A stretch of DNA of 64,000 nucleotides, taken from Chlorella sorokiniana (Eukaryota > Chlorophyta > Trebouxiophyceae > Chlorellales > Chlorellaceae). The translations under genes were made by a program, and so were the position numbers. Location of the stretch: the NCBI GenBank assembly GCA_025917655.1, contig CP084608.1, positions 1,674,001 through 1,738,000 on the forward strand, in the 5' to 3' direction. Numbering within the stretch: position 1 is the stretch's first letter; the number at the start of each line of letters is the position of its first letter. Below the pieces are notes generated by a model, which saw only the letters and a program-made list of their open reading frames with translations, searched no databases and was not told where the DNA came from. Positions 10,900 through 21,500 of the stretch are shown here, piece after piece.

Positions 10900-11082
10900 A
10901 GCGTTGCCAGGGCTGCACTTGCTACTGAGAGCGACAGTAATGTAGGAGTCGGGGCTCGTTGATTGCACATCTATAGCATGTTCCATCCAGTAGTGCCTCG
11001 CTCTCAGGCCAGGGTGGCCCCCTGCACTAGGTTGTCTTCTGGTCTCGGTTTCTGCATACTCTACTGTTCCATCCGTAAGTGA

Positions 11083-12638
11083 ATGGTCACCATGGCTCTG
11101 GAGGCGCTGGGGGCCGCCATCTGGGCGATTCCCACATCAACCCTCGCCTGGGGCATGATAGTTGCGGCGGTGGCGACGTTCTTCACACTTTTGTGGGGTC
11201 CTGTCATGTTCAGGGTGGCTCCTTACGGCAGGTGCGCGACACTGTGCCCCAAGTTCCTCGTGCTGGGGCTCGCACCTCTTGTTGCTGCTGCACCCTGATC
11301 AGCATGTTTACCACACGTGCAGTTGAGGATTTCCCGGCACAGGCACATCGAAAGCGTGCGTGCCGACCAGCAAAGCCTCTGTCGGGTCGTTGCCGCCACC
11401 TGCCACTGCCTGCCCTGCCACCTGCAGGTATTCGCGCCATGGCTGGGGCGTCATGATCCCGTCCAAGCTGGCATGGGTGGTAAGCGCTGCATGTGCCCGA
11501 GAGTGGGCTACAGTTCAGTTGTGGTTCTGATGCTTTTGTGTGCTTTGCTTGCACAGACCCAGGAGATGTGGAGTTTCCTGGTGCCCTCGGCCTGGCTGCT
11601 GCTCTTCGCCACAGACGAGCAGTGGGAGCGCGCCAAGGAGCCCGCCAACGCCCTGCTGCTCATCATGTTCCTGCTGCACTACTTCAACCGGTGAGGAAAG
11701 CCTGCCGAGCGCTGCTCGCCTCCCCAGCTGGCTGCCGTTCATTGCCAGCTGCTCTGCTCGACACAGATCTCCCCTACCCGCCCTCCACCCCCTCACCCCC
11801 AAACACACCCAGGGACTTCATCTACCCGCTGCGCATGCGCGGCGGCAAGCCCACCCCACTCACCGTGTGGGCCATGGCTGCCGTGTTTTGCCTCTACAAC
11901 GGCTACATGCAGACGCGGTTCATCCTGACAGAGGCGCCCATCCCCGCGCCCATCACCGACCGCACGCTGGCGGGGGCGCTGATGTGGCTGGCGGGCCTGG
12001 GCATCAACTGGGAGGCAGACCACATCCTCATCAACCTGCGCAAGCCGGGGAAACGGGTGCGTTGAACTGCGGGCCAGCTCGGTGGGGCTGCCCAGGCACA
12101 GCTTGAGCATGCTCACGCTCACACGCCTACCATGGCTGCCCTCAGCTTGGCAGCGTGCTTGGCTGCAAACCCATGGGCCCAAGGTCCGCCGCTTCATGTT
12201 GCTGAGGCTGATGCAGGCTACAAGATCCCGCGGGCGGCGCCTTTGAGGTCGTTTCGGCGGCAAACTACTTTGGGAGATCCTGGAGTGGGCCGGCTTTGCC
12301 CTGGCTGCCTACCCCAGCCTGCCCGCGGGTGCGCCCTGCTGCCCGTGAGACGCGCCCTCGCTATCACCGTGCTGCGCGTGCGTGGCTGCTGATGTGGCCC
12401 CCTCCCGCAGCCGCATTTGCCCTCTTCACGTTCGCCAACTTGGCACCCCGCGGCTGGAGGCACCACCTCTGGTGGGTTGGCTGCTGCCCCGCAGCTCCGT
12501 GGCTTGGCAGTTTGTTTCTGGCGCAGAGAAGGTTCCTTGCAGGTGCCTAAGCCATCAGCTGCCTGTTCCTGTAGGTACAAAGCCAAGTTCCCGCGATACC
12601 CGCATGACCGCTATGCAGTCATCCCCTACATTTGGTGA
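11083..12638 (+). CDS. DET2: Steroid 5-alpha-reductase (DET2/SRD5A family)
   Basis: Integral ER membrane enzyme that reduces the delta-4 bond of 3-oxo-steroids with NADPH. In plants DET2 serves brassinosteroid synthesis; in an alga the substrate is unknown. The N-terminus (MVTMALEALGAAIWAIPTST) leads into hydrophobic spans. Then come MIPSKLAWV, EMWSFLVPSAWLLLFA, ALLLIMFLLHYFNR, DFIYPLRMRGGKPTPLTVWA, and LGINWEADHILINLRKPG. The cofactor-region motif GYKIPRGGAFEVVSAANYFG is followed by ILEWAGFALAAYPSLPA, and the C-terminal KAKFPRYPHDRYAVIPYIW is typical of the family. About seven exons; exon 1 (11083-11231) and exon 2 (from 11427) join in phase. Two single G losses relative to the expected reading lie in the motif exon, near 12232 and 12272. 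The protein is close to the usual 260 residues. Confidence 0.9.
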
Positions 12639-13002
12639 CTTGCCCAGGCAGCATATCCTGTCCACATTGGCGCCCCATGTGCTGCTGCTCTTACAAGTAG
12701 ACTGACATTGGCTGATAGGGTTTGGGAATCATATTCTTAAAGCAAGCCACGAAGGGTATCACAGCAGCGGTGCATGGCATGGAGCTTGCAGCAATGCTGG
12801 CCGCAGTGCCGATGCCCAGTGCTGGAGAAGGAGGCAGGAATGAAAGGGGGCAGGCAGGGGGAGGTACATGCAGGGGAAAGGGAGGGATAATCTCGTACGG
12901 GAGCTAAAGGGGAGGTATGGGTACAAGGAACCTGCAGCTCACAACAAGTGCATGAGGTGTTCATTGTGTCTCGAGGCTCGTCACCGCCCGGCTTTGTGTA
13001 CA
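12639..13002. other. Convergent 3' spacer
   Basis: 364 bp between the stops of the 5-alpha-reductase and expansin genes. It should hold both 3' UTRs. I found no TGTAA in either direction close to the stops and no other feature. Confidence 0.4.
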
Positions 13003-15574
13003 TCAGGCTGAGGATGCCTGACCCTGTGGCAGCAGGCGGATGCCATCCAGGCACACGCTTTTCTTGCTCCCGCCGAGGTTCTTAAACTCCAGGGTGATCA
13101 GGTCGTACCAGCCGGCCCCGCCGCAGCCGTTGAACTTGTCATAACTGCAAGCGATGGGGCGACGCTTCATGATCAGCAGCCGCAATTTGCAGGTGAAGGC
13201 CGAGAGATTCTGAGTATAGCCTGCAAGGGCTGGCCAGCACCTGCCGCCAAAGTCGCCCAGGCTGACGGCGAAGCGGGACCACTTGCCACTGGTGCCAAGC
13301 GCCTTGATGGATGACAGCGCCAATGCAGAGCAGTACTTCTGCACGCAGGGCACAACATGTCACAGCCCTGCTAGCGCGGCCATCCGGGGACAGCGGCACC
13401 TACGCCAGGCACCCACCGAGCCAGCTCCCAGGTTGATGGACAGGGCTGGCTTGCCGCCATCCGTCTTCACCCACCACTCCAGCACTTGGGCGTTCTCAAA
13501 ACCGCCAGGAGCATGCCGCACTGCGGGCACGGGTTCAGGTGAGTTGGAGACCCTGCTTCCACGCAGCAACAGCAGCTGAGCCAGGAATGGCGGCCACAGC
13601 AGCGCACCAGCCAGCGCTCCGCCCTTGGAGATGTCGGCGCAGACTGCGTTCCCGCCCATGGCGCCGAAATTGCCGGCCTTCCAGTTGACTTTGGAGCCGT
13701 AGCTAGCATCCTGCCAGCCATTCTACTCATGGGGGCGTGGGGGCACAGCAGGGGCGGAGCAGGAGGTCAGTGTCACGACATTCGCTCATGCATGCCCCTG
13801 CTGTGCTCCAGCCAGCACACCGATCAGCGGGCAACAGCACACAACACTCGTCGCACCTGCAGCTTGTCTGTGAAGATCACACTCCGTGAAGCGGAGGAAG
13901 GCGGTGAAGGAGAGGAGAAGGAGGAGGGAGGTGGGGAGGCAGGGGCGGCATCCGCCTTGCTGCCCTGGTTGTCGTTGGGATCGGGCTCGCCATTGAAGCT
14001 GTGCACGCTCATGCCGCCGGTGCTGGAGCTGGAGGCCCAAGCGGAGGCGCTGGCCTGGGAGGAGCTGCTCGCAGCGCTGGCTGAGGCATGTGCCGAGCCC
14101 CCAGCAGAGGAGGAGGAGGAGGAAGAGGTGGAGGCTCTGGAAAATGAGCCGCCAGAGGAGGAGGCCGATGAGGTGGCAGATGCGTAGCTGCTGCTTCCTG
14201 TGGGGTCACCAAACTGCCAGCCATGCACCATTTTCTGGCTCTGCTGGTTGTTCCAAATCTGAAGCGGCAGGGAGAGAAGACCATGGCAAGGTGAGCAGCT
14301 GGCATCGGCGGACACCTGGTGGAATTCACAGCGTGAGCACCATCAGCCTGCACAGAAAAGGGACTGCAGAACGGCCCAGGTTGCCGGCACCCCCACTCCT
14401 GCGTCGGCAGCCAGTCAGGATGCGGTTGTACTCGCCTTTGGGGTGGAAAGGTCGCCGGTGTCCATGAAGTTGGGCTGGTTCTGCCAGTACTGCCCAGGGG
14501 TGGGCTTGCCAGGCTTGGGCGCCGGGTTGCTGGGCACGTAGTTGCAGGGCACCGGGCGATACTGCAGCGGTGCATGACATTGAGGGAGCATGCAGGCATG
14601 CATGTCACGCTGCTAGCCATGGCAAGCAGGCTAATTGTGGCTTCCGGCTGCATGCCGCTGACGCTGGGATCTGCGGCAAAGCGGCGCCTTCACCTGGAGG
14701 CCGATCACGCCCCACTTCTTGTCGGCCAGCTTTTCAAAGGCCCACACGCTGAGGTCCATGTGGTCCATATCGCCGCAGCACCAGCGCTTGTTGGAGTACC
14801 TGTGGCGCAAAGGTGCTTGGCGGGGTCAAGGATGAGCCTGCTGCGTGCCAGCGTGGCACGGCAAGGGCAGCAAGGAGCAAGTGCGGTTCGGGCTCACCAG
14901 TTGGCTGGGTAGGAGCAGGGGCAGGAGTCCACCACGCGCACCAGCAGTGTCTGGTCAGGGTTATAACACACCTCTTTGCGGTCAAAGGTCTTGCCATACC
15001 TGGATGGATGGCAAGAAGAGCTGTAAGGGCCAGGCTGGGCCAACAGCACCCGCAGCAAGCCCCACATCATGCCAGCACCCGCAAGCAGCAGTGCCAACCC
15101 ATCCTTGACGACTGCGGGGTTGCAGCGGATCTCGTAGCAGCGCCCACAGCTGGCTGTGTAGGATGGGAAGCGGTCTGAGAGGGCAACCACGTCCCAGCCC
15201 TGCAGCCACGGAAGCAGAGCAGGACGGCGCAATGTTCGCAAGCCCTTGTTCTGTGCCTCGACTCAGCACAACCAGGCAACTCACGGCAGGCTGATCCTCG
15301 CTGATGTAGCCAAAGCCACAGTTGCCCTTGTGAATGCTCCAGCTGCACGCAGGTGAACTGGGTGTTGGGCACAAGCGCTCGCATGCTGGGGAGGGCGGCG
15401 GGCAACAGATGCTCATGGCGCTCTGGCGGCGCTGACTCCCACACTGTGCTGTTCAAACTTACGCATCGTTGCCGTAATAGCTCCCCGGCCGGTGCGCCAA
15501 TCGGAGGCCGACACCACGCGAATCAAGAGGAAGAGCACCGCCGTAGCGGCGCGTGACAACCGTTGCATGGCCAT
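13003..15574 (-). CDS. Secreted expansin-like protein with C-terminal beta-rich domain
   Basis: Cell-wall-loosening family protein. The ATG at 15574 starts a signal peptide, MAMQRLSRAATAVLFLLIRV ending VSA, and SDWRTGRG opens the mature chain. The double-psi beta-barrel follows: HKGNCGFGYISEDQPA, GWDVVALSDRFPSYTASCGR, CYEIRCN, LLVRVVDSCPC, MDHMDLSVWAFEKLADKKWG, and VIGLQYRPVPC. HMD stands where plant expansins have HFD. The GH45 endoglucanase signature is absent. After a short Pro/Lys linker comes a Ser/Ala-rich stretch (about 13870-14210) and then a C-terminal region: NGWQDASYGSKVNWKAGNFG, LEWWVKTDGGKPALSINLGA, SRFAVSLGDFGG, GWYDLITLEFKNLGGSKKS. I cannot assign this region to a named binding-module family. 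One base seems to be missing in exon 1 near 15483. About nine exons. Confidence 0.82.
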
Positions 15575-16472
15575 GATCCAGTTCTACAGTGACGAAAATG
15601 CACGAAATGCGCAAGACAGTGCCAATGGACTCGCGAGGCACAGTCAAAGTGGCCGCCAGCCTGTTAGGCTTGTTGAGACTGCAAGAGGGCTGGGACGATT
15701 GTGTATGGGGCTCCTTGTAAGCTAACTATACATTTGCGGGGACAAAATATTGAATGACCACCAGGCGGCCTGTTGTGGACCAGCTCATCACTGGCAGGAT
15801 TTGAGGAGCTGCCGCTGGTTGACAGACAGCCGTAACCGGCAGCATTGGCAACTTGGCAGATGCCCAGCAGACGTATTGCTCTTAATGGTTCAAGAATGGC
15901 TCATTATGGCCAGGGGCCGCCATCCTGCAAGCGCGCAACACGCTGCGTGCGCCGCCTGACTGGCAGGCGCATGTCGCTCACAACCGCCTGCGACATGTCG
16001 GCTCGGCAGATCCAGCATAGAGCCCTTCACAATCCCTGGCGCGCCTCAAAACTGAACAATCTGGGCAGTGCGCGCATCCTTGTCAGTCCAAGGCGGGGAG
16101 AGTGAACATGAACACTGGTTGTTGAATTGCAACCTGCTCTTCACTTCATTTTGCTGCGTTCCATCCATGCCATTCCCATTGGGTGCTTAACTGACAGCCA
16201 GGATGTCCAGCCTGCGACATCAACAACGCTGCAAAGCCCTGCCAAATACCAAGGCCTGCTGACCCTGCTCTGTGCCGCAGCGGACCGGGTGGCGCCGCCG
16301 GTGCGTGCACATATGATAGCGGCGCCTGAGAGCGCCTTTCCTCACGTCTTACACATTTGTTTAAGCCACTTTGAGCAGCATCGAAGCGTCAACCCAGCAG
16401 CCAGTAAACACAGAAGTGTACAGTTGCGGCAGGAAGACTCTTTGAACAATATAACAGCCTAACAGCTGCACA
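15575..16472. promoter_or_regulatory. Long divergent spacer, expansin / RPF2
   Basis: Nearly 900 bp separate the two divergent start codons, the longest such spacer in the window. It is less GC-rich than its neighbours. I see short open frames but no exon-like sequence, RNA gene or repeat. It probably holds both promoters. Confidence 0.4.
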
Positions 16473-18410
16473 ATGGTGAAAACTACGGAGCCGCAAACAA
16501 AGCTCGTGAAGCCAAAAAGCAAAGCTGGCAAGAGGGCGCTAGAGAAGCGCGCGCCTAAGCTGGTGCGTATGCCACCTTGAATTTATGCAGTTATCTGTTG
16601 CCGTGTAGCAGCCTATCGCACACAGTCGCCTCTGCCGCTCGCGCACATGCATGCTGCCGTTGCCGCCAGCCGCCGCCCGCTCACTGGTGCGCACTTGGGA
16701 GCGTCTACGTGCCCCCAATGCTGCAGGTGGAGGACCCCAGGCGGTCCCTGCTGGTACACGGCAACAGGACCAGCCAAGTCATCAAGGATGTGCTGGTGGA
16801 CCTGCACAAGATGAAGGGGGTGGGTGCCGCTCATCAAACCCCTCCTGCCCTCCTTCGTGCCTCTGGTGTTCGCCTGCCCCTTTGCAGGCCCTGGCCACCT
16901 CGAACGTGTTGCATCACCGACGATGGCCTTCCCCTTCTTGCGCAGGTTGACTCTGTCAAGTTTTCCCGGAACAACCCCGACATGCGGCCATTCGAGGCGG
17001 GCGGCGAGGCCTCCCTCGAGCTGCAGTGCTCGCGCAACAACTGCTCGCTGTTTGCGCTGGGCAGCCACCAGAAGAAGCGGCCGCACAACCTGATTCTGGG
17101 GCGCCTGTATGACTTCCGCCTGTACGACGCGGTGGAGTTTGGGGTGCGGCAGTACCGCTCTGTGCAGTCCTTTGGCGGCGGTGCGGCGCAGGCGCAGCTG
17201 GGTAACAAGGTGGGCGTTGGCAGGAGCCGAGTGGCAAGTATCCACAGTAGTGGGGCGGCCCCTTGTTGCTGCTGTGCGCAAGGAGCAGCTTCTGCATGGG
17301 GTGGCAGGTGACGCTATGCCTGTCGCTGTCCTTCCAGCAATGTCGCGATGCAGGGCTCATGGGTACCTGCCTGCTTTCTGGTCCACCCACCCTCCCGCCC
17401 TGCAGCCATCCTTTGTGTTTGTGGGCGACGTGTTTGAGGCGGACCCCACCATGCGGCAAGTCAAGAGCCTGCTGCTGGACTTCTTCCGCGGCCGCCAGGT
17501 GGAGAGCATAAACCTGAAAGGCCTGGACCGGGTCATCTTTGTGACGCAGCACCCCGAGAGCAAGCTGGTGCTGTTTCGGCAGTACAGCGTGCGGTACAAG
17601 AGGAGCGGTGAGGCGCTGGCGCTGCTGATCGCTGCTGCGATGTCCGCCTGGCAGAGAGGCGTCTGCTGTCTGGGTGGCAGCCTTGCCAGCTGCCACAGGG
17701 CTGATGCCCAACAGCCCAGGAGGTGCTGCTTGTTTACGGCGGCATTCGCTGGTTTGTTGTCCTACGGGTGGCAATTGGTGCCCCTTTCCAACGTGGTCCC
17801 TGCTTGGTGCAGGTACTCGCGTACCGCGCATGGAGCTGAGTGACATGGGTCCCTCCTTGGACCTGGAGGTGCGGCGCAGCCAGCAGCCACCGGTTGACTT
17901 GGAGAAGGAGGCCACTAAGCAGCCCAAGCTGGACAAGAAGAAGGTGCGGAGAGGCACCCGGGTGGGGCGTGTGGGGGCTGCGCGGCAGATGGCGGCAAGC
18001 CGGGCCGTGTATCAACGGTGGCAGCCGCCACCGTATTGCTGGCTGTGAACGCCTGTGCGCCCAAATTCCCACGTGCTTTGCATTGATGCTCAAGAAGACA
18101 CACCCTGTATTGCTTTCCTGCTCATCACCCGTCCATTTGTCCGCAGGAGAAGAACGTTGGCAGCGATGTGCTGGACGGCAAGGTGGGCCACATCTACATG
18201 CCCAAGCAGGATGTGGACAATATCGCGCTTGCAAAGCCGAAGGGCGTGAAGCGCGAGCGGCGGCAGGCAGCAGCAGACGCGGCGACAGCGAAAAACAGCG
18301 AACAGCAGCGGCGGCAGACGGTGACGGCGGCGACAGCGAGTAAGAGTCTGCACCCAACCTGTACCCGCGACGCGCTTGTAACCACCCTTTCGAAATTTGT
18401 GGGAATATAG
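16473..18410 (+). CDS. RPF2: Ribosome production factor 2 (RPF2, Brix domain)
   Basis: Nucleolar assembly factor; RPF2 with RRS1 loads the 5S RNP into the pre-60S particle. Exon 1 begins MVKTTEPQTKLVKPKSKAGK and ends at KRAPKL. Later exons give EDPRRSLLVHGNRTSQVIKD and VDSVKFSRNNPDMRPFEAGG. The Brix core follows: CSLFALGSHQKKRPHNLILG, RLYDFRLYDAVEFGV, PSFVFVGDVFEADPTMRQVK, LLLDFFRGRQVESINLKGLD, VPRMELSDMGPSLDLEVRR, and DGKVGHIYMPKQDVDNI. A Lys/Arg/Ala/Gln-rich tail finishes the protein. The order matches eukaryotic RPF2 throughout. Splice sites such as AAGCTG|GTGCGT and GCTGCAG|GTGGAG are clear. The exact C-terminus is less sure because two frames stay open after 18300; I chose the one continuous with the last conserved exon. 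Confidence 0.9.
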
Positions 18411-18590
18411 AGGCCGCTTACTTCCTTCAGCGCAAACTGCGGTGGGAGCGTCCCACGGGGTGGGGCCGAGGTACCATAGGAGGCTTGCACCGTGCGGCAC
18501 ACTTTCATTCCCAGAGATCGACCACACTCTTCCAAAGCGGCAAGTGGTGGCCAGTTTGCCCTGTGATAGCGCAGGAATTCTTACTGCACA

Positions 18591-21500
18591 ATGGGGAAGC
18601 CTGTTCAGCCCACAAGTTTTATCGCTGAAGTGGCACCGGCCGCCGGCAACCGTGGCCCAGAGTACAGGTGCGAAGCGCGCGCTGGGCTGCGATCGGCAAA
18701 CTTCTGTGCCTCGGTGCCCCTTGGGGAGCCTTCCCAGGCGGTGGGGAGCGCCCCGTGGCATCAATTCAACAACCTCGCATGATCGGCGCGCTCAGTAAGG
18801 CTGCACGGCCTCGTGCACCAGCCCCAGCCGCTGGCGGTGGCGGCAGCGCACGTCACCCTCGCGTCCAACCCGCCGTTGCCCCCCCTGCAGGCCCACCATC
18901 GCCAAGGATGGCCCGCCCGCCATCCCTTATGCCTCGCTGTACGAGATGTTCATGGCCAGCGTGGAGAAGTTTCCCAGCAACAACTGTCTGGGCCACCGGG
19001 AGGGCGACGGGTACTCGTGGCTGACCTACAAGGAGACCGCGGAGCGCGCTGCCGCAGTCGGATCCGCCCTCGTCAAGGTCGGCCTCGCGCCCCATGGCCG
19101 CGTTGGCGTGTACGGCGCCAACAGCCCGGAGTGGATGATCGCCATGCAGGTAGGGAAGCATTTGTTGCAGCGGCCTACCAGATGTGCAACATGCAAGCGG
19201 GTGCTGCACGCCACGCGGTGCCCGTGGTCTGCCCACGTGCGGCCGAGCAGCAACCATCAACAGGCTGTGCACCAAGATGTTGCCCCTGCGTAGCTTGCCC
19301 AACCATGTGTGGCCCGCAGCCAGCTGTGTCGTGGGGGCAGCTTTGCTGCTCCTGAACACCGCTGCTGTGCACATGCCGCAGTCCATCCCCCACCCTTGTG
19401 CACTTGGTTGCCCGCCACTGCAGGCCTGCAACCGCCAGAACCTGTACTGCGTGCCCCTGTACGATTCCCTGGGCGAGAACGCCATCGAATACATCATCAA
19501 GCACGCCGAGGCCACCGCCGTCTTCGCGCAGAGCGAGAAGCTGGGCACGCTGGCCAAGTCGCTGCCGCACGTGAGCTGCGGCAGCCTGAGCCTCGCCCAG
19601 CTGGCGCTGCCTGCTGCTGCCTGCCGCAGGCTCGCAGCTCCGCCCGCTGGCCTTGCCGCCAATGCTGGCCCCTTCAGCGTGCGGCTGGGGGCTTTTCATC
19701 CCTGTCTGCTGACATTGCGTCGCCCCCACCGCACCCCTGACCCACACAGGTGGACGGCCTGGTGAAGACGGTGGTGTACTGGGGCAAGAGCGACGCGGCG
19801 GCGAACCAGGTGCGAGGCGCGCGCCCCGCTGGGCTGGGGGGCCGCGCTTCTATGCACTGGGCTGTGGGAAGGCATGCCGTGCCGCCGTCCATGAATGCTG
19901 CCCATTCTGTTCTTTGCTTTGCTGCAGGCGGTGGAGGCTGCGGGCGTGGCGGTCTACTCCTTCGACGATTTCCTCAAACTCGGCCGGGAGAACCCCGCTG
20001 AGCCGGGTGGGTGCAACAGGAGGGCAGCAGCTGCCCCTCGCCCGCTGCTCCGCACGCTGCGGCCGCGCCCGCAACGTGCTCGCCTGGCCCCTGATCACCC
20101 GGAGGCGGCTGCCAGCCCTCTGACCCCCGCCCCCGCCCCCCCCGCCCCGCCCTGCAGTGCCGCCCAAGCCAGAGGACCTGTGCACCATCATGTGTGAGTG
20201 GGGCTGAGCAGTGGCGCCTGGCCGCCTTGCCCGACATGCTTCCCTGCTTGCCCGGCCCTTCCTCAACAGCCTGTGCATTGAATTGCATGGTGGCGTCTCA
20301 CGGCTCTGCTGCCCGCCACACGCTCCCCCATGCAGACACCAGTGGCACCACCGGCGACCCCAAGGTGAGTCAGGCGGGGTGGTTGGGCAGGGGCCGGGCA
20401 GTGGAGCAGGGGGTGTTGCGGCCAGCCAGAGAGCACCCAGCCCTCCGAAATCAGCTGACAGCTGTCCCGGGCAGCATCGTCCCGCCACCACTCCCTCGCT
20501 GCCTTCACTGCCAAGCTGCAGCCCGCCCACGGCTTGCTGCTTGCCCACCCGCCGCCGCCTGCGTGCTGCTGCCCCCCCCGGCCCACCACCGACTGCCCAC
20601 AGGGTGTGATGCTGAGCCACACCAACGTGATGGCCGCCATCCTGACTCTGGAGCAGTTTGTGGCTGCGCACGACGTGCGGCTGGGCCCCGAGGACGTGTA
20701 CCTCTCGTACCTCCCCTGGCCCACATCTTCGACAGGTCCAGCCCCGCCGCCGCCGCCCACCTGCCGCCTGTGCTGCGCTGCCTGCCCCGCCCCGCCCGGG
20801 GGCGCCTGCAGGGCGTGATGCTGGGCCACCGCAGCGTGCTGGCCGCCGTCGCCGCCATGCGGGCCTTCCTCGCCTCTCTGGCCCCGTACGCGCACTCCTG
20901 GCTGGGGCCCGGCGACGTTTTCCTCTCCTACCTGCCCCTGGCCCACATCTACGACCGGTAGCCGGGCCCAGCCGTCGTGCTGCCCCGGGCTTCCGCCTGC
21001 AGCACAGAGCTGCATCTTACTTTTCTTCTAGCTGCGCATCCTACTGTCCTCTTTGCCCACCGATGCTCTGCATGCCCACATGCTGTCTTCGTCCACCCAG
21101 CTGACGCCTCATGGCGCGACCCTGCCCACTTCTACCCCCCCCGCCATTCCTTCCCGCCTCTTCGGCAGCCGCTCCTTTTCTCTCCCGGCCGCCACCCCGG
21201 CTGCCCCGGCCACGGTTCAGCGCCCGCTCCAGCAGCTCGGCAACCAGCCTGCCAGCATGCGCGGCTCTGGCTGGGCACTCGCCACGCTTGCTGAGCACCC
21301 TCTTGCCGACTGGCCCGGCGGCAGGGCGTGGAGCTGTCGCACCGCGCGGTGCTGGCCACGCTTTCCTCCCTGGCGGCGTTCCTGGAGGCGCACCGCGTGC
21401 ACCTGGGGCAGAGCGACGTCTACCTCGGCTACCTGCCGCTGGCCCACATCTATGACAGGCGCTTGCCGTTAACCCTTCCCAGCCCCCCTCCCCCTAGCGT

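Noticed and set aside
21000-21320. A separate gene between LACS exon copies B and C
   Set aside because: The plus-strand frame here is Pro/Ser/Ala low-complexity and ends by running into copy C in the wrong frame; it behaves as an intron.
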